A DNA stretch of 16,290 nt from an uncultured Collinsella sp. (GCA_902464565.1 CABQJV010000038.1:1-16290), one strand, 5' to 3'. Counted from the stretch's first letter, positions 7,677-15,682 are shown. Made by a program: numbers and translations. The notes: generated from the letters alone by a model not told the origin.

Positions 7677-7695
7677 CAAAGGGACTGTCCCTTTG
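7677..7695. repeat. Perfect 9-bp inverted repeat after the nitroreductase gene
   Basis: CAAAGGGAC and GTCCCTTTG are separated by one base, so a hairpin would have a 3-base loop after opening one pair. It sits 10 bases past the nitroreductase stop and upstream of kup. On the minus strand its core resembles that of the hairpin before kdpD (both contain TGTCCC followed by CTTTG or TTTG on one strand), which suggests a shared extragenic repeat family. No U-tract follows, so termination is uncertain. Confidence 0.5.
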
Positions 7696-7704
7696 CCTCA
7701 TCTG

Positions 7705-8580
7705 TCATTTTCCAAGCCAGTTTTTGAACCACCATTCCATGGATCGGCTCATCTCGGCCATAAAGGGACTCGTGTGCTTGCGGGTATAGATGTCCACGAC
7801 GCGCTCCCCCACCTCGCGGGCATGCGGACGGAACATCGCGTCCATCTCGGCCACCTGCGCATCCATAGTCGCGGCATCCGCACGGCAGTAGCGCTCCTCG
7901 TGCACCAGGTTCACCACGGGATGCGCAATGGCCGAACGCTCCTTACGGGGCGTGCCGATGATGAGCATCGACAGCGGCATGGTATAGGGCGGCAGATCGA
8001 GCAGCTCGGCAACTTCCTCGGCATTCTCGACGATATCACCGATATAGCAGCTCCCCAGGCCCAGGGCCTCGGCGGCAACCACGGCGTTTTGCGCGGCGAT
8101 CACGGCATCCTGAGCCGCGATGGCAAAGTCGCCCAAACCCGGCGCGCGGCGGGGCGCCTTGCCCGTACGCTCGACAAACTCGGGCTCAAAGCAGCCCACG
8201 TGCTCAAACAGATCGATCCACTTGGCATAGTCGACCACAAATATAAGTGCCCAGGGCGCCTTGGCGATCATGGGCTGGTGGTCGCACAGGTCGGCCAGGC
8301 GGTCGAGCGTTGCCTGCTCGCGGATGCTCACGATGGAATACATCATCATGGCGCCCGCCGACGGCGCGCGGCTCGCCGCATGCAAGATCGCCGCCCGCTG
8401 CTCGTCGGTCACCGCCACGGGACGGTCGTCGTCATCACGCGCGAAGGCACGCGTGGACGAGCGGTGTTCCAAGATGTCCAGCGCCGCGTTGCCCGTAGTC
8501 TCGACCGGATAGCCGCCCGCGTCCACGCCCACAGCTCCGCCGCAGTACTCGGTGCCCGTCATACAAACCTGCTCGCCCAT
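7705..8580 (-). CDS. Nitroreductase-family FMN-dependent oxidoreductase
   Basis: A 291-aa flavoprotein of the nitroreductase superfamily; such enzymes use FMN and NAD(P)H to reduce nitro compounds, quinones, flavins or other acceptors in the cytoplasm. HRSSTRAF (39-46) is the N-terminal phosphate-binding signature, APSAGAMM (72-79) the second FMN-contact loop, and GLGSCYIGDI (174-183) with GTPRKERSAIAHP (209-221) the C-terminal FMN and dimer region. There is a glycine-rich, cysteine-containing leader of about 35 residues before the fold and an alpha-helical tail after residue 230. The start at 8580 has an AGGA site 7 bases upstream. The gene stands alone, divergent from the LtaS-like gene and 159 bases upstream of the kup ATG. 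The physiological substrate cannot be deduced; assignment to NfsA-like or NfnB-like branches is not safe. Confidence 0.88.
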   Translation of the reverse strand: MGEQVCMTGTEYCGGAVGVDAGGYPVETTGNAALDILEHRSSTRAFARDDDDRPVAVTDEQRAAILHAASRAPSAGAMMMYSIVSIREQATLDRLADLCDHQPMIAKAPWALIFVVDYAKWIDLFEHVGCFEPEFVERTGKAPRRAPGLGDFAIAAQDAVIAAQNAVVAAEALGLGSCYIGDIVENAEEVAELLDLPPYTMPLSMLIIGTPRKERSAIAHPVVNLVHEERYCRADAATMDAQVAEMDAMFRPHAREVGERVVDIYTRKHTSPFMAEMSRSMEWWFKNWLGK

Positions 8581-8793
8581 AGCTCTATCCTCGCTAATTC
8601 TTTAAGAAGCCTTTACGTTTCCGTGTAATTCCCGTCCATTATCGCGCAGGCCGCCACTACATTGCGCCACACCGCCGCACGTGCGCGTTAATATGGCTGG
8701 TTGTTGTGCGCAGCCACCAATTGCAGCGCATATCTTGGTAACAATCGGGTAAACCCCCGCTTTCGTACGTTTTAGTTTGTGAGGAGTCTCAGC
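8581..8793. promoter_or_regulatory. Divergent intergenic region between nitroreductase and LtaS-like genes
   Basis: The 213-bp gap must hold promoters for both directions. Weak candidates are GATAAT read on the minus strand near 8640 and TAATAT on the plus strand near 8689; neither has a good -35 partner. TGGCTG and CAGCCA near 8693-8715 form a short inverted repeat. GAGGAG at 8781-8786 is the ribosome-binding site for the plus-strand gene. No ORF or RNA gene is evident. Confidence 0.35.
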
Positions 8794-11094
8794 ATGTTCG
8801 CTGCCGCCATCTCGCTCGTCGGTCTTGCGGCGACCGTCTACCTTGTCTTGCGCGAGGCCAAGGCCATTCGCGCTCAGTCGGGCACCGTCACCAAGGGCGC
8901 CTTCGCCTGGAGCGTCGCCTTTGGCCTGTTCCAGCTCTTTTTGACCGTCTGGGGCGCCATTGGCCTCGTCGCCCAAAACGAGCCGCTCGCCTTCGTGATG
9001 CTCATCCTGACCAATGCCATCCTCACCGGTTGCGCTTGGGCCAGCATCGCCCGCGACCGCATCGCCCCGCGCGTCTTTGCGTTCGCCGGGCCCGACGCCC
9101 CTGCCCCCACCGGCAAGCTCGCCCGCCTACGCGGCACCTTTGTGGGCAAACCGCTCGTCGCCGCCGTTTTGTGCCTGCTGCTCGCCGGCGTCTTTGCGCT
9201 GCTGGGCATGGAGGTCTCGTCCAACCACGACTTTACCTGGGTCTACCCCCTGTGCATCCTGCTCGAGTGGGCCATCATCACCACGCTCATGGTCGGCCTG
9301 TTCTTCCTGTTCCAGCGCCACGGCGCAGCTCCCGCGGTCCTGGCCTTTGCCCTCTTTGTCCTGGGCATTGCCGAGTTCTTCGTCATCACGTTTAAATCCA
9401 TGCCCATCCAGCCGGGCGACCTTTCGGCCATCTCCACCGCCGCCGCGGTCGCCGGCACCGGCTACACCTTCTCGATCTCACTGTTCTGCGTGCTGTCCAT
9501 GGGCTTTACCGCCATCGCCATGCTGCTGTGCGAGTACGCCGGCCTGGTGGCACCGCACCGTCAGAAGGGCGCCGCCAACGCCAAGCGCATCCTACTCACC
9601 AACCTGCTCGTCGCCGTGCTGTGCCTGGGCGGTGTGACCGCACACGTCACGCTCATCGACTACTACAACACCCTCGGCATCACCGTCTACACCTGGCGCC
9701 CGCTCGAGAGCTACTGGCGCGAGGGCTACCTGCCCGCTTTCATTAGCGCAGCGCAGTCCATCAAGCCGCCAAAACCCGCCGACTACTCCGTCGACGATGC
9801 CAAGGCCACGCTCAAAAAGTACGCCAAGGCCTACGACAAGTCCGACGCGGCCAAGAGCGACGAGCGCGCCGCCGCAAAGGAGCAGTTCGATAGCGAGAAG
9901 CCCACGGTCATCGCCATCATGAACGAGACCTTCTCGGATCTGTCGATCTACCAGAACATGCGCGCCGGCTACGAGGGTCCGCAGTACTTTAAAAACCTGT
10001 CCAACTGCCTCAGCCGCGGCAAGCTCTACGTGAGCGCCTACGGCGGCGGCACCGCCAATACCGAGTTTGAGTTTATGACCGGCAACTCCATGGCCAACCT
10101 GGGCTCGGGCGTGTACCCCTACACCATCTACAACATGGAAACGACCGGGAACCTGGCAGAGCAGTTCAAGTCGCTCGGCTATTCCACCACGGCCATGCAC
10201 CCCAACCACGCCACCAACTGGAACCGCGAGAACGTCTACAAGGATTTTGGCTTTGACCGGTTCCTGTCCATTAACGATTTCCAGGGTGCCGATACCCTGC
10301 GCGGCATGGTGACCGACCAGGCTACCTATGACAAGATTCTTGAGCTGCTCGATCAGAACGCCAATCCGCAGTTTATCTTCGACGTGACCATGCAGAACCA
10401 CTCGGGTTACGATACGGGTCTGCTGCCGGTCGACAAGCAGATGCACCTGAATATCGACACGACCGATCTGGACGCCAAGACCGTCGAGGACGGCACGCTC
10501 TCCGATGTTGACGAGTACGTCTCGTGCATCGAGCAGTCCGATCAGGCGCTGCGCTACTTCCTCAACGCCTTGAGCAAGCTCGACCGCAAGGTAGTCGTGG
10601 TGTTCTGGGGCGACCACCAGCCGTTCTTCCCGTCCAAGTTCAACGATAAGTGGTTTACCGGCGAGGACGACGCCACGCATCAGGAGCGTCTGTGGCAGAC
10701 CGACTACATCATCTGGGCCAACTACGACGTTGCCGGCTGCGACCAGACGAGCGAGGTCGACGACCTGTCCACCAACTACCTGTCCACGCAGCTTATGCGG
10801 CTGATCGGCGCACCCCTCTCCGACTACCAGAAGGCGCACATGACGCTGCGTGAGTCGCTGCCCGCCATCAACTCGGTGGGCTACGAGGACGCCAGCCTGC
10901 GCTGGGCGCTCTCCTCCAACGTCACCGGCGACGACGCCGCCGCAGCAGCCGCCACCAAGGCGCGCGAGGATTACGCCAAGATGCAGTACTACGAGATGTT
11001 CCGCGACGGCAAGAACGTGTACACCGAGCACTTCCAGACCGAGGCCAACGAGACCGACCCCAACCTGGCGCCGGGCACGACCAAGATCAAGTAG
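8794..11094 (+). CDS. Membrane phosphoglycerol transferase, LtaS/MdoB type
   Basis: A 766-aa membrane enzyme. About eight hydrophobic segments occupy residues 1-290, followed by an extracellular sulfatase-fold domain (about 365-690). The key residues of the LtaS family are present: E378 in MNETFSD as metal ligand, T420 in GGGTANTEFEF as the nucleophile that carries the glycerol phosphate, and D607-H608 in WGDHQ as further ligands. The family moves glycerol phosphate from phosphatidylglycerol to lipoteichoic acid, glycolipids or periplasmic glucans. The membrane part has more segments than the five of staphylococcal LtaS, so it may act on another envelope polymer. ATG 8794 is chosen because GAGGAG lies 7 bases before it; the upstream GTG overlaps that site. 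The C-terminal 70 residues are polar and not recognised. The gene appears to be monocistronic, with terminator-like hairpins downstream. Confidence 0.87.
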   Translation: MFAAAISLVGLAATVYLVLREAKAIRAQSGTVTKGAFAWSVAFGLFQLFLTVWGAIGLVAQNEPLAFVMLILTNAILTGCAWASIARDRIAPRVFAFAGPDAPAPTGKLARLRGTFVGKPLVAAVLCLLLAGVFALLGMEVSSNHDFTWVYPLCILLEWAIITTLMVGLFFLFQRHGAAPAVLAFALFVLGIAEFFVITFKSMPIQPGDLSAISTAAAVAGTGYTFSISLFCVLSMGFTAIAMLLCEYAGLVAPHRQKGAANAKRILLTNLLVAVLCLGGVTAHVTLIDYYNTLGITVYTWRPLESYWREGYLPAFISAAQSIKPPKPADYSVDDAKATLKKYAKAYDKSDAAKSDERAAAKEQFDSEKPTVIAIMNETFSDLSIYQNMRAGYEGPQYFKNLSNCLSRGKLYVSAYGGGTANTEFEFMTGNSMANLGSGVYPYTIYNMETTGNLAEQFKSLGYSTTAMHPNHATNWNRENVYKDFGFDRFLSINDFQGADTLRGMVTDQATYDKILELLDQNANPQFIFDVTMQNHSGYDTGLLPVDKQMHLNIDTTDLDAKTVEDGTLSDVDEYVSCIEQSDQALRYFLNALSKLDRKVVVVFWGDHQPFFPSKFNDKWFTGEDDATHQERLWQTDYIIWANYDVAGCDQTSEVDDLSTNYLSTQLMRLIGAPLSDYQKAHMTLRESLPAINSVGYEDASLRWALSSNVTGDDAAAAAATKAREDYAKMQYYEMFRDGKNVYTEHFQTEANETDPNLAPGTTKIK

Positions 11095-11160
11095 CTGCTA
11101 GCTGCTGAGCCATAACTGAAACGTCTGTCCGGGCGGAGGCATATAAGGTTCCCTGCTCGG

Positions 11161-11225
11161 ACAGTCCTGCGCAAGACGGAGGCCACATTAAGTGGCCTTC
11201 TTTGCGTGCGGAACTCGCGATGAAC
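11161..11225 (+). repeat. 65-bp repeat, copy 1 (inverted relative to copy 2)
   Basis: This segment matches the reverse complement of 16218-16282 at 64 of 65 positions, read by eye. It starts ACAGTCCTGCGCAAGACGG and ends at GCGATGAAC. It contains the AGGCCAC...GTGGCCT hairpin. Copies 1 and 2 flank the surface-protein gene. Confidence 0.85.
11178..11204 (+). terminator. Hairpin after the LtaS-like gene, first copy
   Basis: GGAGGCCAC (11178-11186) pairs with GTGGCCTTC (11192-11200), with one G-T pair and a 5-base loop, and is followed by TTTG. It lies about 85 bases past the LtaS-like stop. The U-tract is short, so it may be a weak terminator or only the core of the repeat. Confidence 0.45.
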
Positions 11226-11305
11226 CTTATATGCCTCCGCCTGGACAGACGCCCTGATGTTGGGGCGTGGCTTGTCTTGGGTGTATCGCCGAACATATAT
11301 AAGTT

Positions 11306-11335
11306 GAAGGCCACGTTATGCGGCCTTCTTTGTTT
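11306..11335 (+). terminator. Hairpin after the LtaS-like gene, diverged second copy
   Basis: GAAGGCC (11306-11312) pairs with GGCCTTC (11322-11328), followed by TTTGTTT. From GGCCAC to TGCGGAA it is clearly related to the hairpin 128 bases upstream, so the element is tandemly duplicated and diverged. It is a plausible rho-independent terminator for the plus-strand gene. Confidence 0.5.
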
Positions 11336-11385
11336 GCGGAAAGTGTGTCCCGGAATTCTTGTCTGGAATGGGATGCAGTTTCCGC
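11336..11385. repeat. Single isolated unit of the 62-bp array family
   Basis: The left half-site GCGGAAAGTGTGTCCC (11336-11351) and right half-site TGGGATGCAGTTTCCGC (11369-11385) match the half-sites of the array at 15685-16159 in sequence, order and spacing: 31 bases from GGAAA to TGGGA, as in the array. It lies just beyond the 3' end of the surface-protein gene. Confidence 0.75.
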
Positions 11386-11407
11386 TTGCGGAGTCTCCAC
11401 TCAACAG

Positions 11408-11445
11408 AAAACCCGGGTGGCCTGTTTTTTGGCTACCCGGGTTTT
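11408..11445. terminator. Bidirectional rho-independent terminator
   Basis: AAAACCCGGGTGGCC (11408-11422) pairs with GGCTACCCGGGTTTT (11431-11445) over 15 positions with one wobble and an 8-base T-rich loop. T-runs are present on both strands after the stem. It sits between two convergent genes, 27 bases from the stop of the surface-protein gene, and should end both messages. Confidence 0.85.
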
Positions 11446-11472
11446 TGGGTTGTCGATATGTTCGACTGGCTA

Positions 11473-14400
11473 CTAGTGGGTCTTGCGGCGCTTGATCAGC
11501 ATGATGAGGGCTATCACTACGAGCGTTGCTCCCGCTGCTGCTGCGGTGGCGACTAGGGCGAATGTTTGGTCGCCGGTGTTTGCGAGGTTCTTCGCTGTGG
11601 TCGTAGTCTTGACCTTGGTGTCGGTCTTAGCTCCGTTGTCGGACTTGGGCTTGTCCGGGTTCGTCGGGGTCTCAGGAGTCTCGGGGTCCTTTGAGCCTTC
11701 GGAATCGGTTGGGCCGGCGGTGTTTACCAGCGTATGGTCCAGGAACTTCTTGGCGCCCGCACTTGCCTGTGAGAACAGGCGGCGCGTGCGGATCGGGGTG
11801 GCGTTCACCGTTGTGGGCGCCGTCTCCTCGGCCTCGATATTCACGAGCGTCGTGCCGGTATCGAGGCCCACGTCGTTGTATCCCACGTGGCAGTAATACT
11901 GCGCACCGTCATCGTCTGCGGTCAGGTCAATCTCGAGCTTTGAGGCCGTTCCAGCCGCGAGGTTGCCATCGGCACCCACGAGCTTAAACTCTGTCTCGCC
12001 GCGGCCCTTGCGGTACCACATATAGGTCGGTGCCAGCCCTGTTTCGCTATCGTCGGCACCGAGTTGCTTCACATGGCCAATCGCCGAGAGCGTCAGGTGG
12101 CTTCCCGCCGCGCGCTCAACCGAAGAGTCGTATCCAAGATCCGACCCCTCCGCAGCATCCGCCGCAGGTCCGCTCACGGTCATCGTCATGCCATCGGGCA
12201 TGGTCTTGACCGTGATGATTGCCGAGCGAATACCTGTTTCGGTCGTGGATCCATTCTTAACGGCGGCGATGGCGAATCGATACTCCGTATTGGGCTGCAG
12301 CCCATCCCACTTGAGCGAGGTCTGCGTGTTGTCGGCAATCTTCCAGCTATTGACGACCGCATCCGCCGCATTGCTCTGCAGCATGCTCACGCCGTAGCTA
12401 AAGCCACTCTTGTTTGCGAGTACATCGTCCCAGCTAAACGTAACGCTGGTCGAATCGACGGCGTTTGCCGTAAAGCCCGTCACGGCCGGCGCGTCGGGCA
12501 TCTCGACGTCCTTAACGTCATAGCCCACGATCCAGAACTGGTCGGTGTCCTTGGTGCCGAGCTTGTCGCCCGAGTCTGCCTCGAACTTGTCGACATCCAC
12601 CGCGTTGACGCCCAGACGCCACACAAAACCGTACTTGCCCTGCGCGGCCTCGGGCAGGTTATCGACGGTGCCGCCGTATTCGGTCGATTCACTCGAGGAG
12701 TTACCCGTAGTAAAGCCGGCGTTGGCACCAAAGCACAGGCCGCCAAACAACTCGTGCTTTGCGAGCTTCGCGCCCATGACAACGCTGCCGTTCAGCGTCA
12801 AGCCGAGCTCGAGCTCCTGCTCCTTGCCCTCCTCGACTTCGATGGTCTGCTCAATGCTCGCCCCCGACTGCGCGGCGGCGCCGTTAAACCCATCGTGCGT
12901 GTAGGCGCGCGTTACGCCAGGCTTGCCCAGGCCAAAGGAATCCCCAACGGGAGTCTCGCCGTTGAGCGTCGTTTGATATGTTCCGGGTTCTCCCGACCGG
13001 TTGGTCAAAAAGTAGCTGAGCGGCGTCATATTGTGCTGTTTGGCAATGCGGTCATAGGCCTCGACATTAACGACCGAGGTCTGCGCGCCGAGCGACACGG
13101 GCGCCGCCATCACGCCCTTACCACCAGTTTCCTCATTTTCGATCTCATACTCGTAATAGACCATCGGAATCGTGTAGAGCACGGTCTTGTCACCCTCGCC
13201 GGCATGCGACTCATAGCTTACGCTTGCGCTGACCGTGCGCTCGCTCCGGTAGTCATAGCATCCCTCGGCGGCAAAATCGACTGAAGCATTCATCGCGACC
13301 AGGGGCGGACCGGTCTGCACCTCGACGGCAACGCCCAACTCGGCGCCAATGGTATAGCCCTGGGATGTCCCCGTGCCCTTTTCCTCTCCGTATGATGTGC
13401 CGCCCAACACCAGATAGCCGTATGCCTGCTCCAGATCCTCAACATAGGGCGCATCCTGCAGCACGGCAAGCACGCGCGGGTTGGTATAGACCTTGTAGCG
13501 GTCCTTGTACGTGATCTTGACACTGTCGTTGTCGACATCGGGCAGCGCGAGCGAGATAAATGTGCCGTAGGTAGTGCCGCGACGGTTGCTCTCGCTAATC
13601 ACCTGCTCCTCGCCGCGGCGCACCTTTCCGTTCTCGTCGAGCGAAAAATGCGAGGCGGTCATCCAATAGTAGTCATCGTTCTTGCGCAGGTCCTCGTCGC
13701 GGTGCTTGCCCACCACGGCGATAAAGCTCTCGTTATAGCGGTCCGAACCCGAGACGCTGCCCGCCTTGACGTCGCTGATCCACACCTGCTCTATACCCTT
13801 GTGGTCATGCTTGTTGCTGCTGTTGTATTGCTGACCGCTCATGCTCATGGTTCCGACCATGGACCCCAAGCCCTGAGCCCCGCTCTGTGCCGTGTTGCAG
13901 GCAAAGTCGCGGAACACATCGCCGCCCACGAGCACCTCGTCGACCGCCAGCTGCTCGGACAGGCCGTCAAGGTTGGCAGTGGCAAGGGCAATAGGCGCCA
14001 AGGTGCACGGATAGCGCTTATCCTGAGCGCTATCCTTCCATGCGCTGTTGGGCACATGCATCAGCCCATAGGAGGCGAGGAGCCCGTCTCTGTATTCCTT
14101 GCAATCGGAAAGCTTGAACTCGCCAGACTCCGAGTCAAAATACGCGTAGCGGTACAGCGCGCCGTACAGCCCCTTGCTGCCGTCAGAAGCGCCGTAATCA
14201 AAAGCGCTGCGTTGCCAGTCATAGCCCGCAAGAATAAGGCCCGTGACGGTTTCACCCGTCTTCTTTCCTTCTTCATCGTAGGCGGCAAACGTGCCGAACG
14301 TCGCATTCGCAGCGACCATGGTCTTGCCGTTCGCGGAGAGGGAGATTGCGCCCGCGTCGCCCAGAGCATCGACATGGACGAGCGCACCCTTGGATGCATC

Positions 14401-15561
14401 CCACGAAAACAGCTCGCAATGCGTCGACTTATCAATATTCTTCTTGCCGTAGGGTGCCGAGACCACGATGGCGAGGTCATCGCAAAAATCGCGATCGAGG
14501 TCGCCGGCCGCTAGCGAAACGACAGGAGCTGACTGAAGCTGCGTCCAGGAGTCGTTCCCGCCCTTGTTGTGCGTGGTGTAGTCCGCGGCGTTACCGGCAT
14601 CGATCTTGACGACGCTTTGCTTCCAGTTGCCGCCCTCCAAGTCATACATGTCGACTACAGCCTTGCGCACGCCGTTCTCGTCGACATAGCAGCCCGCGTA
14701 GACAAAAAGCTCGTCGACGCCGTCGCCATCGACATCGCCCGCCTCGACATCAAAGACGGCGTCGTGCTCTTGCAGGTAACCGGCATCCAGGTACTTAAAA
14801 CGGCCTTCGTACATCATATTAGTGTTGACCGTCACCGGCAGGTGTGTGTCGAGAGTGCGCGTACGCCCGTTGCTAAACGAGTAGAGGACCAGCTCAACCT
14901 TTCCGGCGTATGACTTGCCGTCAATCGTCGTGGAGGAACTGTCGCCGTAGGCACGGAGCTCGGCAACGCGGCTCTTTTTGCCCGTGCTGGCGTCGCTGCA
15001 GAACTCAACACTCGTGGCGTGAATGCCCGAGAAACCGTTGTTGTCGTTGGCGAGTACTGTTGAGGACTCATTGTTGCTTAGGTACGACCAGGTGCCGCCA
15101 CCGTAGTCGCTATGCTTGTAGAGATCGCTGTTCGTATCGAAGTTGTTGACGTTTTGCCAGAACTTTGCGGCGCCCCACACACTTCCATAGCCATCGGTGA
15201 GTTTGCTGCTGCCGCCAATGTCACCGCGCTCGACGTTCTCGAGCTTGTCGCGCAGAGTGTAGCGATTGCCATGGCTACCGTTAGCTGCCATATAGACCTC
15301 GCTGCGCGTGGCAAACGTCGTGGGGGTATCAGTGGAATAGGGGCCAACGGTATCGGCCGGAATGTCCTCGCTCGTGCCCAGACCCAGGGCTTGATAATCC
15401 TGCTCGGTCATATCGGTGATTGCGGGCGCGTCTGCCGCCTGGGCAACCTGGGGCGTGGCCGTGAAGCAGGCGACGCTCGTGGCGATCAACGCAGCAAGCG
15501 CCGCCGTCCCAACAAGCGGGATTTTCGACAGCCTACGGATACGGGGGTGTGGAACGTACAT
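11473..15561 (-). CDS. Large secreted, probably sortase-anchored surface protein (FG-GAP, Fn3, Ig-like)
   Basis: A 1362-aa exported protein not recognised by name. Residues 1-42 form a signal peptide (basic RIRRLSK, a hydrophobic core, then VAQA before ADAPA). The N-terminal half has FG-GAP/VCBS-like calcium loops: DVDGDGVDE (276-284), GDLDRDFCDD (about 353-362) and PDVDNDS (about 674-680), suggesting a beta-propeller. Residues about 715-815 alternate polar and hydrophobic residues (TVSASVSYES, TVLYTIPMVYYEYEI), a long beta-hairpin pattern. An Fn3 domain lies at about 1023-1122 and an Ig-like domain with DDGAQYYC at about 1123-1250. A Pro/Thr/Lys-rich spacer leads to LANTG (1326-1330), a hydrophobic segment and the KRRKTH tail, a sortase signal with Ala in place of Pro. 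ATG 15561 has GAGG 6 bases upstream; the ATG at 15597 has no such site. Adhesion, glycan binding or a pore-like role are all possible. Repeats bracket the gene. Confidence 0.85.
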   Translation of the reverse strand: MYVPHPRIRRLSKIPLVGTAALAALIATSVACFTATPQVAQAADAPAITDMTEQDYQALGLGTSEDIPADTVGPYSTDTPTTFATRSEVYMAANGSHGNRYTLRDKLENVERGDIGGSSKLTDGYGSVWGAAKFWQNVNNFDTNSDLYKHSDYGGGTWSYLSNNESSTVLANDNNGFSGIHATSVEFCSDASTGKKSRVAELRAYGDSSSTTIDGKSYAGKVELVLYSFSNGRTRTLDTHLPVTVNTNMMYEGRFKYLDAGYLQEHDAVFDVEAGDVDGDGVDELFVYAGCYVDENGVRKAVVDMYDLEGGNWKQSVVKIDAGNAADYTTHNKGGNDSWTQLQSAPVVSLAAGDLDRDFCDDLAIVVSAPYGKKNIDKSTHCELFSWDASKGALVHVDALGDAGAISLSANGKTMVAANATFGTFAAYDEEGKKTGETVTGLILAGYDWQRSAFDYGASDGSKGLYGALYRYAYFDSESGEFKLSDCKEYRDGLLASYGLMHVPNSAWKDSAQDKRYPCTLAPIALATANLDGLSEQLAVDEVLVGGDVFRDFACNTAQSGAQGLGSMVGTMSMSGQQYNSSNKHDHKGIEQVWISDVKAGSVSGSDRYNESFIAVVGKHRDEDLRKNDDYYWMTASHFSLDENGKVRRGEEQVISESNRRGTTYGTFISLALPDVDNDSVKITYKDRYKVYTNPRVLAVLQDAPYVEDLEQAYGYLVLGGTSYGEEKGTGTSQGYTIGAELGVAVEVQTGPPLVAMNASVDFAAEGCYDYRSERTVSASVSYESHAGEGDKTVLYTIPMVYYEYEIENEETGGKGVMAAPVSLGAQTSVVNVEAYDRIAKQHNMTPLSYFLTNRSGEPGTYQTTLNGETPVGDSFGLGKPGVTRAYTHDGFNGAAAQSGASIEQTIEVEEGKEQELELGLTLNGSVVMGAKLAKHELFGGLCFGANAGFTTGNSSSESTEYGGTVDNLPEAAQGKYGFVWRLGVNAVDVDKFEADSGDKLGTKDTDQFWIVGYDVKDVEMPDAPAVTGFTANAVDSTSVTFSWDDVLANKSGFSYGVSMLQSNAADAVVNSWKIADNTQTSLKWDGLQPNTEYRFAIAAVKNGSTTETGIRSAIITVKTMPDGMTMTVSGPAADAAEGSDLGYDSSVERAAGSHLTLSAIGHVKQLGADDSETGLAPTYMWYRKGRGETEFKLVGADGNLAAGTASKLEIDLTADDDGAQYYCHVGYNDVGLDTGTTLVNIEAEETAPTTVNATPIRTRRLFSQASAGAKKFLDHTLVNTAGPTDSEGSKDPETPETPTNPDKPKSDNGAKTDTKVKTTTTAKNLANTGDQTFALVATAAAAGATLVVIALIMLIKRRKTH

Positions 15562-15592
15562 GAGGGACCTCGCTTTATTCGAGTGGAGTGGA

Positions 15593-15665
15593 CTCATTTT
15601 TGCAAATGATACATCCGATGCCCGATATCACGTGTCTCATTTTCGCCAACGGCGTGTCTCATTTT
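15593..15665. promoter_or_regulatory. Three phased CTCATTTT repeats upstream of the surface-protein gene
   Basis: CTCATTTT occurs at 15593-15600, 15636-15643 and 15658-15665. The last two are part of a perfect 13-base direct repeat, CGTGTCTCATTTT (15631-15643 and 15653-15665). The spacings of 43 and 22 bases are close to whole helical turns, so all three would face the same side of the DNA 30-105 bases before the start codon. They may be regulator sites or diverged half-sites of the adjacent array. No convincing -35/-10 pair was found. Confidence 0.4.
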
Positions 15666-15682
15666 TGAGAATCCGAGATGCC

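Larger units (their letters stand above)
11122..11251. repeat. 130-bp palindromic element with 29-bp outer arms
   Basis: The outer arms 11122-11150 and 11223-11251 are inverted copies over 29 bases with one mismatch, which would be a G-T wobble in RNA. Between them is a 72-base interior that carries its own hairpin (11178-11200). The interior is the same 65-bp sequence that recurs inverted at 16218-16282. The design looks like an extragenic cruciform-forming repeat with a conserved core. Confidence 0.75.
11095..11472. other. Repeat-rich non-coding region between convergent genes
   Basis: These 378 bases hold no credible gene. They contain a large inverted repeat with an internal hairpin, a diverged second copy of that internal hairpin, one unit of the array found at the far side of the surface-protein gene, and a strong bidirectional terminator. 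The density of hairpins far exceeds what is needed to end two transcripts. Confidence 0.8.

Noticed and set aside
7564..7704. c-di-AMP (ydaO-type) riboswitch upstream of kup
   Set aside because: kup leaders often carry one, so I looked. The -10 box lies too close to the start, and the conserved core sequences of that riboswitch are not present.
9592..11031. Minus-strand frame of 479 codons opposite the LtaS-like gene
   Set aside because: It is antisense to a well-supported enzyme, without domain motifs; a composition artefact.
11195..11500. Short plus-strand frames in the gap after the LtaS-like gene
   Set aside because: They run through hairpins and the terminator, and their products read like translated repeat DNA.
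12064..13284. Plus-strand frame of 406 codons inside the surface-protein gene
   Set aside because: The minus strand carries clear protein domains here; the plus frame has no motif and no plausible translation signal that outweighs this.
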